A DNA stretch of 64,000 bases from assembly GCF_003347495.1 (NCBI RefSeq), contig NZ_QCXY01000003.1, positions 1 through 64,000 on the forward strand, in the 5' to 3' direction. Both the position numbers and the translations under genes were made by a program. Origin of the DNA: Pleomorphovibrio marinus. GTDB lineage: Bacteria > Bacteroidota > Bacteroidia > Cytophagales > Cyclobacteriaceae. The notes under the pieces are model-generated. The model was not told where the DNA came from. It made no database searches and saw only the letters and a program-made list of their open reading frames with translations. Shown piece by piece: positions 1 to 10,400 of the stretch (the stretch's first letter is position 1; every line of letters starts with the position of its first letter).

Positions 1-338
1 CAAAAACCGCGGGCCAAAGCCCGTGGATATTGTATGCCATAACTTCTCCACCAACCCCGAAGCGGGTTGAACAAAAACCCAGTGGGGGGGGGATGGCCGT
101 CTTGGGTGGTTTATGCCATCCTGTTTTCTCCATGACCCCGGTGTTGCACCCGCGGTTATTGCTGTGTCGGCCCTTCAGGCCTAGGGATCGCGTTTGGGAA
201 ATATTGTGCACATCTATTTGTTAACCAAAGCCTGAAGGGCTGAAACAACAAAAACCGCGGGCCAAAGCCCGTGGATATTGTATGCCATAACTTCTCCACC
301 AACCCCGAAGCGGGTTGAACAAAAAAACCAGTGGGAGG
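1..338. repeat. Direct repeat of about 90 bp with inverted repeats
   Basis: Bases 1-90 recur at 249-338, nearly identical over the first 77 bases and then differing by small indels. Each copy holds a hairpin (7-14 with 18-25, one G-T pair) and a second short inverted repeat around 53-69. Between the copies lie further inverted repeats: 91-97 with 115-121, and about 168-180 with 230-243 (CCCTTCAGGC and its complement). No open frame here looks like a real protein. The arrangement resembles clustered REP-type intergenic palindromes. It touches the window edge, so more copies may lie outside. Confidence 0.75.
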
Positions 339-366
339 GATATTCTTTTCGTGGGGTGCATCCCCT

Positions 367-401
367 AAAAAAAATCCCCACCGCAACAATGTGCAGTGGG
401 G
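367..401 (-). terminator. Intrinsic terminator of the first SusC-SusD unit
   Basis: On the minus strand, 28 bases after the susD stop, a 10-bp stem with one mismatch (376-385 with 392-401) is followed directly by a run of eight T residues (367-374). This is a textbook Rho-independent terminator and ends the 5564-to-429 transcription unit. Confidence 0.9.
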
Positions 402-428
402 AAATCGTATTTTAAAACCTTTTCTCAA

Positions 429-2219
429 TCAATCCCAACCTGGGTTTTGCCCGAGGTTAGGATTTTGGGCTAAATCATTGAGTGGGATGGGCCAGAGATA
501 GTCCTTGTTTTCATCAAACACAGGGTTTGCCCAGTCAGAGTTCTTATACACATCGATATAAGTTTTACCGTTTTCCGGATCTACAGAGGTATGGATAATA
601 GCCCCTGCAAACCGGGTTTCTGCGGCGGCGTTCCATTGAATTCCCATATCCGGCTTTTCAAGTTTCTTGCCCTGCTTCCACCTTCTAAGGTCATCATATC
701 GGAATCCCTCCCCAAACAGCTCTATCCTTCTTTCCCTTCTGATTTCCACCAGCAAGGGGGAGATACCATCGTTGGCATATCTCGGATCCATTGGTGGGTT
801 GATGCCTAGGTGGGGCATACCTACCCTGTCCCTAAGTAGGTTGATGCTCACATCCAAGTCGCCTTGGGTGATTTCACCCAATTCCGCTTTTGCTTCGGCA
901 TAGTTCAATAAAGCCTCTGCAAACCTGAGAATAATCGCAGGAAACTCCCCTGTATCGAAGGCCTTACCAATCATGTCATTAGCATTGTAATGCTTGATTA
1001 CCTGATAGCCTGTAGAAGATGTTCTACCTCCAGGCTGCCCTTGAATCCTTGGGTAAGTCCTTCCATCGGCATTATGGTACATATAGAACCCGGCATCCTC
1101 CGGGTGCAGAATAGTCTGCCTCATGCGCGGATCCCGATTAACAAACACATCCTCAATACTGTCATCCCCTTGGTACAAATTGGATAGGGAGATGGGCAAA
1201 CCATCTGAACAAAGGTAGTCCTCCACAAAATTCCTAGTAGCTCCTCCGGAGTAGCTGTAATAGTCCTGCACGTGGTTGGTGCGGATACCAAGCAGATACC
1301 TTCTCCAAACCATAACTTCAGGGTTTCCGGACACGTCCAATGCCCTGTGATACGCATTGTAATCCATGGTTGGGTTTCCGGTAGAATAAAGGGCATAGGG
1401 ACCGTTATCAATCAAATCCTTCGCCGCGTCTGCGGCCTCTTTCAGCCACATCTCCGGATTGGAACCTCCATGGTATTTTCTCCAGGTGCCTTCAAAGAGA
1501 CATACCCGTGACTTTACCAGCAATGCGGCCCATCGGTTAAAACGCCCCGGTTCATTACCATCCCCCCAGTCGTTTGGCAGATGAGAGGTAGCAAAGTTAA
1601 GGTCGGCAAGAACCTTGTCCATCACTTGCTCCCTAGGCATCCTTGCAGTAAAGAGTTCCTCAGAGTCAATGTTCAACTCCCTTTCCACCCAAGGTGCATC
1701 GCCAAACATCTTCACGATATGGTGGTAAAACCAGCCCCTAAACATTCTGGCCTCCCCAGCATACCTGTTGCGGATATCCTCTGGAATAGCAGCTTTGGGG
1801 TAATTCTCAAGCCCTATGTTTATTGCCCTTACCAGGTTCCACCCCCTAAAGCCATACCATTGGTTTGCAATGCCGCTGGAGGAAGTTGGAATGATCTGTC
1901 TTCCGGCCCTTACCTGTTGAAAAGGCCTGTGCCGTTCGTGGTTTGGAGCCAGATTATCGGCAAAGCCATCCAAGTGCAAGTAACTGGCTATTTGGCTGTC
2001 AAATCCCCCATGATGACCAAGCATAATGGGGAAATTCACGTCATCTTGTAATAGATGGTAATAAAAATTATTATAAGTAGCCAAATCATTTGCCGTATTC
2101 CAGAAGGTGTCGTTACTCACCTGATCCAAAGGAAACCTTTCCAGAAACTGGTCATTACAACCCCCTAGCATGAACGTAGCGATCAGCAGGCACTTTAGCG
2201 TATATATGTGATTTTTCAT
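429..2219 (-). CDS. SusD/RagB-family nutrient-binding lipoprotein (pair 1)
   Basis: Surface lipoprotein that works as the lid of a SusC-type TonB-dependent transporter and captures oligomeric nutrients at the outer membrane. The 596-residue protein starts with a hydrophobic signal and a lipobox ending in Cys (FMLGGC, about residue 21), followed by the usual FLERFPLDQVSNDTFW segment. The C-terminus carries the family signature RRWKQGK near residue 500 and ends in LGQNPGWD. It is the second gene of a pair, 18 bases after the SusC stop on the same strand, and is followed by a strong terminator. The substrate cannot be told, because no glycosidase or regulator gene lies in the transcription unit. 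Confidence 0.95.
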   Translation of the reverse strand: MKNHIYTLKCLLIATFMLGGCNDQFLERFPLDQVSNDTFWNTANDLATYNNFYYHLLQDDVNFPIMLGHHGGFDSQIASYLHLDGFADNLAPNHERHRPFQQVRAGRQIIPTSSSGIANQWYGFRGWNLVRAINIGLENYPKAAIPEDIRNRYAGEARMFRGWFYHHIVKMFGDAPWVERELNIDSEELFTARMPREQVMDKVLADLNFATSHLPNDWGDGNEPGRFNRWAALLVKSRVCLFEGTWRKYHGGSNPEMWLKEAADAAKDLIDNGPYALYSTGNPTMDYNAYHRALDVSGNPEVMVWRRYLLGIRTNHVQDYYSYSGGATRNFVEDYLCSDGLPISLSNLYQGDDSIEDVFVNRDPRMRQTILHPEDAGFYMYHNADGRTYPRIQGQPGGRTSSTGYQVIKHYNANDMIGKAFDTGEFPAIILRFAEALLNYAEAKAELGEITQGDLDVSINLLRDRVGMPHLGINPPMDPRYANDGISPLLVEIRRERRIELFGEGFRYDDLRRWKQGKKLEKPDMGIQWNAAAETRFAGAIIHTSVDPENGKTYIDVYKNSDWANPVFDENKDYLWPIPLNDLAQNPNLGQNPGWD

Positions 2220-2237
2220 TGTTGCGACTGATTAAGA

Positions 2238-5200
2238 TTAGAAAGTCATCCTTACACCCAAGGTATAGATACGCTGCATGGGATATTCAATGGCACCCGC
2301 ATAGATGGCCTCAGGATCCAGTGGTTTCCTGATGGGGGAATATTCCCAAAGGTTCATGCCGGCAAAATAAACATTGGCATTCTGAAACCCGACGGCATTC
2401 ATCCAATTATAGGGAAGATCATAGCCCAACATCAGGTTTTTCAAGCGGACATATCCTGCATTTTGGAGGAATCTCGTCTGGGGCTGAATGTTCTTTTTGT
2501 CATTGGTGGAGATATGGGGATGGGCAAAATAGGCATCCCTGTTATCCTCTGACCAAGAATCGTTGATGAAATACCATTCCACATGTCCAGCGTTGAACGG
2601 GAAAAACCAGGTCCAATTGCCTGAGGTAGGCCAATGGTCCCTTCTCCAAATTCCCTGGAAGAATGCATTTAAGGTAAAGTTTTTCCAGGCAATGTTATTG
2701 TTGACCCCAAAACTCAACCTTGGCGTCTCATTGCCTATGACTCTCCTGTCTCCGGGATTCGCGAGCGTGTTATTTCCAGGAGTGATCCTGCCATCTCCAT
2801 CCAAATCCCTATATTGGATGTCGCCGGGTCTCCAGTTTGCACCCAAGGCAGATTGATTGGCAGCATTGGCCACTTCGTCGGCATTTTGAAAAATACCCAC
2901 GGTCTCGTAACCCCAAATTTCGCCAAGTTTTTGACCCACATAATATTGGGCATTGCCCCCAGAAGCAGTTATCCCTGACGGAATGGCACCATTAGGGTTG
3001 TCGAATTTGGTGATTTCAGCTATCCAATCGGACAGGGCAAGAGTGACATCATACCTCAGGTCACTTTTCAGCCTGTCTTTCCAAGTTACTGCAAGCTCCC
3101 ATCCAGTAGTTCTTAAATCGGCCGCGTTGGCCTGAGGAGCCTGGGTACCGAGGATAGTGGGGTAAGTAGAACGCATCAGCATGTCCCTAGTATCCCGGGT
3201 AAAGACATCAAATGAGGCATCCAACTTTCCTCCAATCAGAGTAAAATCCAATCCCAAATTCCTGGAAACCACCGTTTCCCAGGTTAAGGTAGGGCTTACA
3301 AGTCCAGCAGGTGACACAAAGGGTGTTCTGGTAGGTCCGCTCATCATATAATTGGATTGACCAATCCCCATGGTTGGGATGTAGGGGTACCATACTGGGT
3401 TATTATTGTTATCCACCAACAACTGATTACCCAATTCTCCATAGGAAGCCCTAACCTTCAATTCATCCAACCATGAGCTGGTCCCCGTCATAAACCCTTC
3501 ATTGGAGATACGCCATCCCACAGACACTGAGGGGAAGAAACCAAAGCGGCTTTCTTTAGGAAACCTTGAGGTCCCGTCATATCTGGCATTGGTTTCTAGC
3601 AAGTACCTCTCGTCATAGATATAATTAAAGCGGTAAAATGCTCCCCGAAGTGCGTTGTGATTGCTTCCCCCAAAGGTTTGCTGCAAACCTATGGTAGCAT
3701 TCAAATCCTGGATCAGAGGCGTAATCAAGGCATTGTTTTGTGCCCTAACGAATTTATTCTGTCCCCATTCTTGGTTATAGCCTACCATGGCAGAAAGGTT
3801 GTGCCTTTCTGGAAGGCTGAACTGGTAATCCGCAAAGGCGTTGATGACATAGTATTGGTTGAAATCATTCCTTTCGTTGATAAAATCGTTTCCGCTAAAA
3901 CCATTACTGATCATATCAGCTGGATTCCTAAGGTTGGTGCTTACGATTTCCACCTTACTGGCCACGTCCTGTGCAACCCTGTTCACAAAATTGTACGAGA
4001 AGTTCCCTTGGATTTTTAATCCCTTTGCAGGAGTAAGAATTGCGCCCTGGGTCATCCAAATGTCGTTTGCCGTCCAAGTGGACCTCCCTCCATCCTTTAG
4101 GTAGGGCCAGAAATTGGTACCCCCGAAGTACATGCCAATAAACCTTTCATACACGTCACGGTCGCCCGGCTGAATATAATACGGCAAATCAGGAAACTGA
4201 ATGGGCTGGATGGGGTTTACCCTGGCCATGGTATTGATATTCACGTCCCAATTGTAGAAATAGGGCTTATCACTTCGCTGGGTATTTATTACCAATTTTT
4301 CCTCCAAGGTCAACCATTTGGTTACCTTAAACTCCCCTTTCATCAGCACGTTATACCGCTTGAAATTTTCGTTTCGATCTGAATTGAGATACCCATCCTT
4401 GTTCAAATGGCCGAATGAAACGAAGTAATTTGCATTTTCAGATCCTCCTGAAATAGTGACGTCATGTTGCTGGGTAGGTGCAAAGGTGGTCATGATGTCG
4501 TTTTGGTAATTGTTGAAGCCGTAAAACCTCAACACCCCATCCACCACTCCCCAGGCATTTTCCTTGGTGGGGTTTTCAGACCATCTCCTTGTCCCTTCCA
4601 CCATGTCATCATCAAAAGTGGGTACACCGTTTGTTCGGATATTGGCAATGTTCCTGGCTTTCACAAATTCATGGGGATCATTGACCGGGTCCATGTTAAA
4701 AATGGGCTTGGCCAAGGAAAACTGGCTGTTCAAAGAAACCGAAACCTTGCCAGCTTTACCACTTTTGGTGGTCACCAAAATCACCCCAAATGCTGCCCTG
4801 GCACCATATACTGCCGCCGCAGCAGCATCCTTCAACACCGAAACACTTTCAATATCATTGGGGTTGATCCTGTTTAGGTCCATGGGCACATTGTCCACTA
4901 GCACTAGTGGAGAACCACCATTGATGGATTGGAAGCCCCTTACATTGAAGGCAGGACTTTGGGAAGGATCGCCGTTTCTGGGGGCAATATTCAGGTTGGG
5001 GATCACGCCTTGAAGACCTTCCGCCACATTGGCGATTGGCCTGTTCTGAAGACGCTCGGAGGTAGCCACCCCAACGGCCCCAGTCAAGTTGACTTTCTGC
5101 TGTGTTCCGTAACCCACTACCACTACCTCGTCTAAGGCCGCAGTGCTTTCAATCAGAATAATGTTAACAGTACTTTGACTTCCCGTCGTGATTGTCTGAC

Positions 5201-5564
5201 TTTCAAAACCGATAAAGGAAAAAACCAGATTCACCCCCTCAGGAACAGTGATGGAATATTTGCCATCCATATCCGTTGCTGTTCCAATGGTGGTGCCTGG
5301 CACCGAAACAGTGGCACCTGGTATGGGTTCACCGTTTTGGTCACTGACCATTCCTGAAATAGTAATATCAAATCTTTGAGGGGGAAGGCGTTCAGTGACT
5401 GTTTTATATGCACTGAGCTGATGTTTTGTGTGCAAATTTTCCAGCTGGTCGTCCAGACCAACCTTTTGCAAGGCAGATACCTCCAGGCAGAGGAAGTACA
5501 TGCTGGCCATAAGGTACCACGAGATTTTCCTCGCGATGCCATGGCAACGTAAAGATGTTTTCAT
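2238..5564 (-). CDS. SusC/RagA-family TonB-dependent transporter (pair 1)
   Basis: Outer-membrane beta-barrel that imports nutrients with energy from TonB. The 1108 residues comprise a signal region, a roughly 35-residue linker, a carboxypeptidase-regulatory-like repeat (ISGMVSDQNGEPIPGATV, about residues 69-145), the DEVVVVGYGTQ motif, a plug domain (RGFQSINGGSPLVLVDNVPM; NPNDIESVSVLKDAAAAAVYG) and a long barrel ending in RIYTLGVRMTF. The plug motifs identify the SusC subfamily rather than a siderophore receptor. Its SusD partner follows 18 bases on. The leader upstream holds inverted repeats (5603-5638). Substrate unknown. Confidence 0.95.
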   Translation of the reverse strand: MKTSLRCHGIARKISWYLMASMYFLCLEVSALQKVGLDDQLENLHTKHQLSAYKTVTERLPPQRFDITISGMVSDQNGEPIPGATVSVPGTTIGTATDMDGKYSITVPEGVNLVFSFIGFESQTITTGSQSTVNIILIESTAALDEVVVVGYGTQQKVNLTGAVGVATSERLQNRPIANVAEGLQGVIPNLNIAPRNGDPSQSPAFNVRGFQSINGGSPLVLVDNVPMDLNRINPNDIESVSVLKDAAAAAVYGARAAFGVILVTTKSGKAGKVSVSLNSQFSLAKPIFNMDPVNDPHEFVKARNIANIRTNGVPTFDDDMVEGTRRWSENPTKENAWGVVDGVLRFYGFNNYQNDIMTTFAPTQQHDVTISGGSENANYFVSFGHLNKDGYLNSDRNENFKRYNVLMKGEFKVTKWLTLEEKLVINTQRSDKPYFYNWDVNINTMARVNPIQPIQFPDLPYYIQPGDRDVYERFIGMYFGGTNFWPYLKDGGRSTWTANDIWMTQGAILTPAKGLKIQGNFSYNFVNRVAQDVASKVEIVSTNLRNPADMISNGFSGNDFINERNDFNQYYVINAFADYQFSLPERHNLSAMVGYNQEWGQNKFVRAQNNALITPLIQDLNATIGLQQTFGGSNHNALRGAFYRFNYIYDERYLLETNARYDGTSRFPKESRFGFFPSVSVGWRISNEGFMTGTSSWLDELKVRASYGELGNQLLVDNNNNPVWYPYIPTMGIGQSNYMMSGPTRTPFVSPAGLVSPTLTWETVVSRNLGLDFTLIGGKLDASFDVFTRDTRDMLMRSTYPTILGTQAPQANAADLRTTGWELAVTWKDRLKSDLRYDVTLALSDWIAEITKFDNPNGAIPSGITASGGNAQYYVGQKLGEIWGYETVGIFQNADEVANAANQSALGANWRPGDIQYRDLDGDGRITPGNNTLANPGDRRVIGNETPRLSFGVNNNIAWKNFTLNAFFQGIWRRDHWPTSGNWTWFFPFNAGHVEWYFINDSWSEDNRDAYFAHPHISTNDKKNIQPQTRFLQNAGYVRLKNLMLGYDLPYNWMNAVGFQNANVYFAGMNLWEYSPIRKPLDPEAIYAGAIEYPMQRIYTLGVRMTF

Positions 5565-5602
5565 ACAGGGTTCTAATAGATTAATTGAATGAATTTTTGA
5601 TT

Positions 5603-5638
5603 AAGGTGCTCCACACCTTGGAACCGGGTATACCGGTT
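5603..5638. promoter_or_regulatory. Two adjacent inverted repeats in the susC leader
   Basis: AAGGTG at 5603-5608 pairs with CACCTT at 5614-5619, and AACCGG at 5622-5627 pairs with CCGGTT at 5633-5638. They lie 38-75 bases upstream of the SusC start at 5564, where an operator or a leader hairpin would be expected. Which of the two applies is not shown by the sequence. Confidence 0.35.
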
Positions 5639-5878
5639 TGTTTTACATTTTGGGTTTAACCATAGGCAACTTGTAATTAATAAGGCGATTTTGAATGAAA
5701 GCTTATAAAGTGTGTAATAATCGTTTTGTGCCTTAAAAATTCACACCTTAAAACGGTTAGCATGAAAGCGATTTCATAAAAATATAATAATGGCATTTAC
5801 CCCTATTACCCACAATAATTTTGCTGCCTGAAATATAGGACAAAATAAATATATTCAAAATAAAACCTTAAAATTTTT

Positions 5879-5919
5879 TTTTCAAAAAGAATCCTCACCA
5901 CGGCAGCCGTGGTGAGGAT
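5879..5919 (-). terminator. Intrinsic terminator of the second SusC-SusD unit
   Basis: A perfect 14-bp inverted repeat (5891-5904 with 5906-5919) lies 34 bases after the SusD stop on the minus strand. It is followed by a short T-rich run. It separates the 10597-to-5954 unit from the next SusC gene. Confidence 0.8.
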
Positions 5920-5953
5920 TTATAGAATGTACTAATTTTGAGTCAATTGCTCC

Positions 5954-7435
5954 TTAAAAACCAGGGTTTTGCACCAGTTCTGAATTTACATCTATTTCCC
6001 TGAGAGGAATAGGGAACTTAAGGTTTCTCTCCTGGAAGGTTGCATTGAACACATTGGTATGTCCAATGAAGTCATCGTATTCCAGCGTGAAGTCATTTCT
6101 TACCTTGCGAGTTCGAAGCATATCAAACCAAATTTTCCCTTCAAAGCAAAGCTCGAAGTAACGTTGATTCCAAACCTCTTGCTCAAACTCGTCCACTCCT
6201 AGCCCGGAAACCGGAGGCATTTCCGCACGCGCTCTTATATCATTGACACTCTGAAGAGCCAGTGAATTGGCTCCTCCCTCTGCCCTATTTGAAGCCTCTG
6301 CATACATTAGCATCACATCGGGCAGTCTGTAGATGGTGAAGTTCAATTCTGAGCGAGCGTCCTGATCAATGGCCACTTGGTCCCACCACTTATAGATATA
6401 CCTTCCCCCGAGCTGCTGCCCATTGTATTCGGTGATAAAAAATTGTTTCTCCCTCAAACGCTTGTCGTCTGGATGAAAGCTGTTCACAAACTCCACCCTA
6501 GGCACAAGACCGCCGAATTCATTGGAGTAGGCCGAAATCCCTGCAAAAGTGGGCAAGGCCACTGGCGTCAGGGGGTTGGTGCGATTGATTTTGTCAAACT
6601 GCACCTGAAAGATAAACTCCCCGGAGTTTTTGTTTCCAGGATCAATCATATCAGTGTATTCGGGAAACAATTCAAATTGAGCCCCTCTCACATTGAGGAC
6701 ATCTAGCGAACGTCTCGCTGATTCTACATAGGCAGATTGACCCTCATTTACTGGATATCCCGCATAGGTCAGGTACACATCGGCAAGGAGGGATTTTACA
6801 AAGCCCATGGAAACCTCCCCATTGGGCCTTCTCCATGGCAGGGTTGAGGATTCCGCTGCCAATAAGTCCGGAATGATGATCTCATCATATATCTCCTTCA
6901 ATGGTGAGCGAGACATATTCACATCTGCCAACTGCCTTACCGGTTCACTGATTTTAGGGACATCCCCATACATACGTACCAGGTAGAAATAGTAAAACGC
7001 CCGCATCGTCCTTATCTCCGCCAAGTAATTAGTGATTTCGGCCTCTGATAATATAGTAAATTGTGGGACTTGCTCCAAGGCTACATTGCACCTAAGTACC
7101 CCTTGGTAAAGTCCCGTCCAGTAAGTATCTATAAAGAATGACTGACTGTCGTAGGTAAGCTGGTTGAACCTAAACCCTTCCGTTTGGGGCACCCCATCGG
7201 CCTTACCTGACATGAATTCAAGAAGAGAAAGGGTATTTCCTCCCCATCCTCCTGAGCCTTGCACCACAACATTGACGTTGGCATAAATGCCGGTCACAAA
7301 TGCCCGGGCTGCTTCTGGACTAGACAGATCTGCCTGGGTGGTCAGCGTGCCCGGGTTTTCTTCAAGGAAGCCGTCACAGGACATTACCCCAAAGCCGAGC
7401 AATATTAATCCGAAATAATAGAATATCCTTTGCAT
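5954..7435 (-). CDS. SusD/RagB-family nutrient-binding lipoprotein (pair 2)
   Basis: Surface lipoprotein partner of the SusC protein encoded just upstream. The 493-residue sequence has a signal peptide with lipobox VMSC (Cys about residue 20), then DGFLEENPGTLTTQADLSSPE, the usual SusD start. The tetratricopeptide-like helical region includes IRTMRAFYYFYLVRMYGDVP. The C-terminal family block is FELCFEGKIWFDMLRTRKV, ending in SELVQNPGF. It is about 100 residues shorter than the SusD of pair 1, and the two are clearly different in sequence, which argues for different ligands. The gap to SusC is 21 bases. Confidence 0.95.
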   Translation of the reverse strand: MQRIFYYFGLILLGFGVMSCDGFLEENPGTLTTQADLSSPEAARAFVTGIYANVNVVVQGSGGWGGNTLSLLEFMSGKADGVPQTEGFRFNQLTYDSQSFFIDTYWTGLYQGVLRCNVALEQVPQFTILSEAEITNYLAEIRTMRAFYYFYLVRMYGDVPKISEPVRQLADVNMSRSPLKEIYDEIIIPDLLAAESSTLPWRRPNGEVSMGFVKSLLADVYLTYAGYPVNEGQSAYVESARRSLDVLNVRGAQFELFPEYTDMIDPGNKNSGEFIFQVQFDKINRTNPLTPVALPTFAGISAYSNEFGGLVPRVEFVNSFHPDDKRLREKQFFITEYNGQQLGGRYIYKWWDQVAIDQDARSELNFTIYRLPDVMLMYAEASNRAEGGANSLALQSVNDIRARAEMPPVSGLGVDEFEQEVWNQRYFELCFEGKIWFDMLRTRKVRNDFTLEYDDFIGHTNVFNATFQERNLKFPIPLREIDVNSELVQNPGF

Positions 7436-7456
7436 GGTTAATTTCTAGATTTGAAG

Positions 7457-10400
7457 TTAGAATGAAATATTAAGGCCCGCACTGAAAGTTCTGGGTCTGG
7501 CAAAAGGGAAGAAATCCAATCCCTGGGGCAACTGCCCGGCACCTTCAAAGGTGTTCACCTCAGGATCATACCCTGTATAAGGAGTGAAGAGCAACAGGTT
7601 TTGCCCGCTTAAAAACACCCTTGCCGTATTAATCTTAAACCTGCTGAGCAATTCTGGGGGAAAGGTGTAGCCAAACATAAGATTTTGCAGCCTCACAAAG
7701 GAACCATCTTCCACCCAATGGGTATCCATATTGGTAAGGTAGGGAGTTCCCCACGCCCTCACTTCTGCCACCATGGCATCCTGGTTGTCAGGCCTCCAGG
7801 CATCCAATACAGTGGCATAACTATTGGCAAGGGTTTGTCGGTCTTCCACAGAGTGCTTTGTGGCATTAATGACATCCTGCCCGTACACCACCCTGAACTC
7901 AAAGGACAAGTCAAAGTTCTTGTACTGGAATGTATTAGTGATGTTACCCACCCATTTTGGATACATCCTGCCTATAATTTTGGAATCCTGAGCATTGATC
8001 ACTCCGTTGTTGTCCAAATCTTGCCACCTAATATCCCCGGGAAGTAGCCCAAATTGTGCAGCTTCATCAGCCTGATCCTGGTTCCAGGTGCCTAGTCGCA
8101 CCCTGCCCCATATAGAACCAATGGGTTCTCCCACTCTAAGAATATTGGTCTGGCCAAGAAACCATGGACCAGGAAAAATGTCCGCATCATTTGCTCCCAA
8201 CTCAAGAATGGTGTTTCGGTTGGTGGACCAGTTCAAATCAGTGGTCCACATAAAGTTGCCCTTCTCTACGTTTACGGAGCTCAAAGTCACCTCTATACCC
8301 TTGTTTTCCACAGAACCAATATTTTGGGTTACGGAACCAAAGCCGGTGGACCAAGGTAGTGGGGCATTCAACAGCAGGTTTTTGGTGCGCTTATAATATA
8401 AATCGGTCTCCACCATTAAACGACTGTTAAAGAGTCCAAACTCAATCCCAAAATCCAGTTGATCGGTAGATTCCCACTGCAAATCGGGGTTTCCGAAACT
8501 GGTTTGGGAGATACCAATCTCATTTCCTGCCGCCTTGAGCACGTTAAAGGTCCCTAAAAACTGTAGGGAGTTAAAATTACCTATTTCCTGGTTACCGGTG
8601 GAGCCAGCACTGGCCCTCAGCTTCAAATTACTGACAGCATCCACTCCCTGCATAAAGCCCTCTTCGCTGGCTCTCCATGCCACGCCCACAGAGGGGAAAA
8701 ACGCATATTTTGTATTGGTTCCAAACCTGGAGGATCCGTCATACCTGCCTGTCACCGTGAAAAGATACTTGTCGTCCAAGCTATAATTCCACCTGGTGAA
8801 GTAGGAATTCAACGCGTATGCACCCACATTTCCGTTGATCCCGGATATGGGAATGATGTTTCCCGCCCGAATATTTCTCCATTGGAAAAAGTCATCAATA
8901 AAACCCTCACTCCTTACACTGAGGTTCTCAAAACTGTCCTCCAAAAAGCTAAACCCTGCCATGGCATTGATCCTGTGCCGGTCCCCTATGGCCTTGGTCC
9001 AAGTAAGAAAATTTTCCGTTTGCCAATATAACCGTTGATTGGTGGAGACTGTGGCTATGCCTCCCTGGTCGGCAGAAAGTAACCTCAAGTCCCTAGAGGA
9101 GTAGAAGTTGTTCTTTTGACTATCGAAGATAGTACTGAAAGTAGCTTTAAACTCCAGCTCATTGGTAATCTTAAAGTTCATATACAAATCCCCATACAAC
9201 TGGTTCAAGTTTACATCTGTGTACCTGTTATTGGCGATTTTAACTGGGTTTTCCCCACCTTCGGTGCCTGGCCAGTCAGCATTCGACCCCCATCTTCCGT
9301 CAGGGTACCTGATCGGGATAAGGGGCAAGGCCTCCGCAGTCATCCGGGCCACGTTCAATGCCCCATTGGCATCGTCCACAATTCGCCTGGAACTCCGGGT
9401 GCCCAAAATACTACCTCCCACGGTGAGCCAAGGCTTAATTTCGGAATCCAACGCTATTTTGCCGGTGAAGCGCTCAAACCCGGAATTCATCATGATACCA
9501 TCCTCATTGGTGTACCCCAAGGACACGTTGTAGGAAGTGGTTTGACTTCCCCCTCTAAAGGACAAATTGTGGTTTTGCGCCCAGGCGGCATTGTAAATCT
9601 CGTCTTCCCAGTTGGTATCATACCTTGGGTTCCCGTTTGCATCAAATAGATCGGGAAAATCCATGGGGTTGGCCCTCTGAAACCTGCCTTGCGCATATCC
9701 AGAAGGGTCGTATTTCTGGGCATTGTCGAAGGCTCGGTTGTAAATCTCCATAAATTCCGAGGAATTAAGCACAGGTACACTAGTAGCCCTATGGGAAACA
9801 GACACAAAATTATCATATTGGATCAAGTTTTGATTCTTTTGCCCCCGCTTGGTAGTGACCATTATCACCCCGTTGGCGCCCCTGGCACCATATATGGCAG
9901 CGGAAGATGCATCCTTGAGCACCTCTACTGATTCTATATCCGCGGGGTTGATCATGTTAAGATCCGCTCCAATGATACCATCAATCACAAAAAGGGGGTT
10001 CACCCCGGAATTGATGGAGTTGATTCCCCTAATACGGATCCTTGCACTGGCACCAGGGGAGTTTTGGTTGTTCAATACCTCCACCCCTGCTATCCTCCCT
10101 TGCAGAGCTTTCACCGCATTGGGTTGAGACCGGTCTATCAACTTGTCCCCTTTCACAGATCCAACAGATCCGGTAAGATCCGATTTTCTCACTGTTCCGT
10201 AACCTACCACTACCACCTCATCCAGGGCAGTGGCATCCTCGCTCATGGTAATGTTAACTTCGGCTTGGTCAGTTATGGGAACCGTTTGACTTTCAAAACC
10301 GATAAAAGAAAACACCAAGGTGGTAGCATCCGGAACCGTGATGGTATAGTTTCCATCCAAGTCGGTGACCGTTCCGGTAGTGGATCCTTGCACCAATACA

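Larger units (their letters stand above)
5565..5953. other. Intergenic region between the two SusCD units
   Basis: This gene-free stretch of 389 bases holds the terminator of the upstream SusCD unit (5891-5919) and the leader of the next SusC gene. Around 5731-5756 CGTTTT and AAAACG form a loose inverted repeat, and CCTTAAAA occurs twice. No exact minus-strand TAnnTTTG motif was found near the SusC start. Confidence 0.5.
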
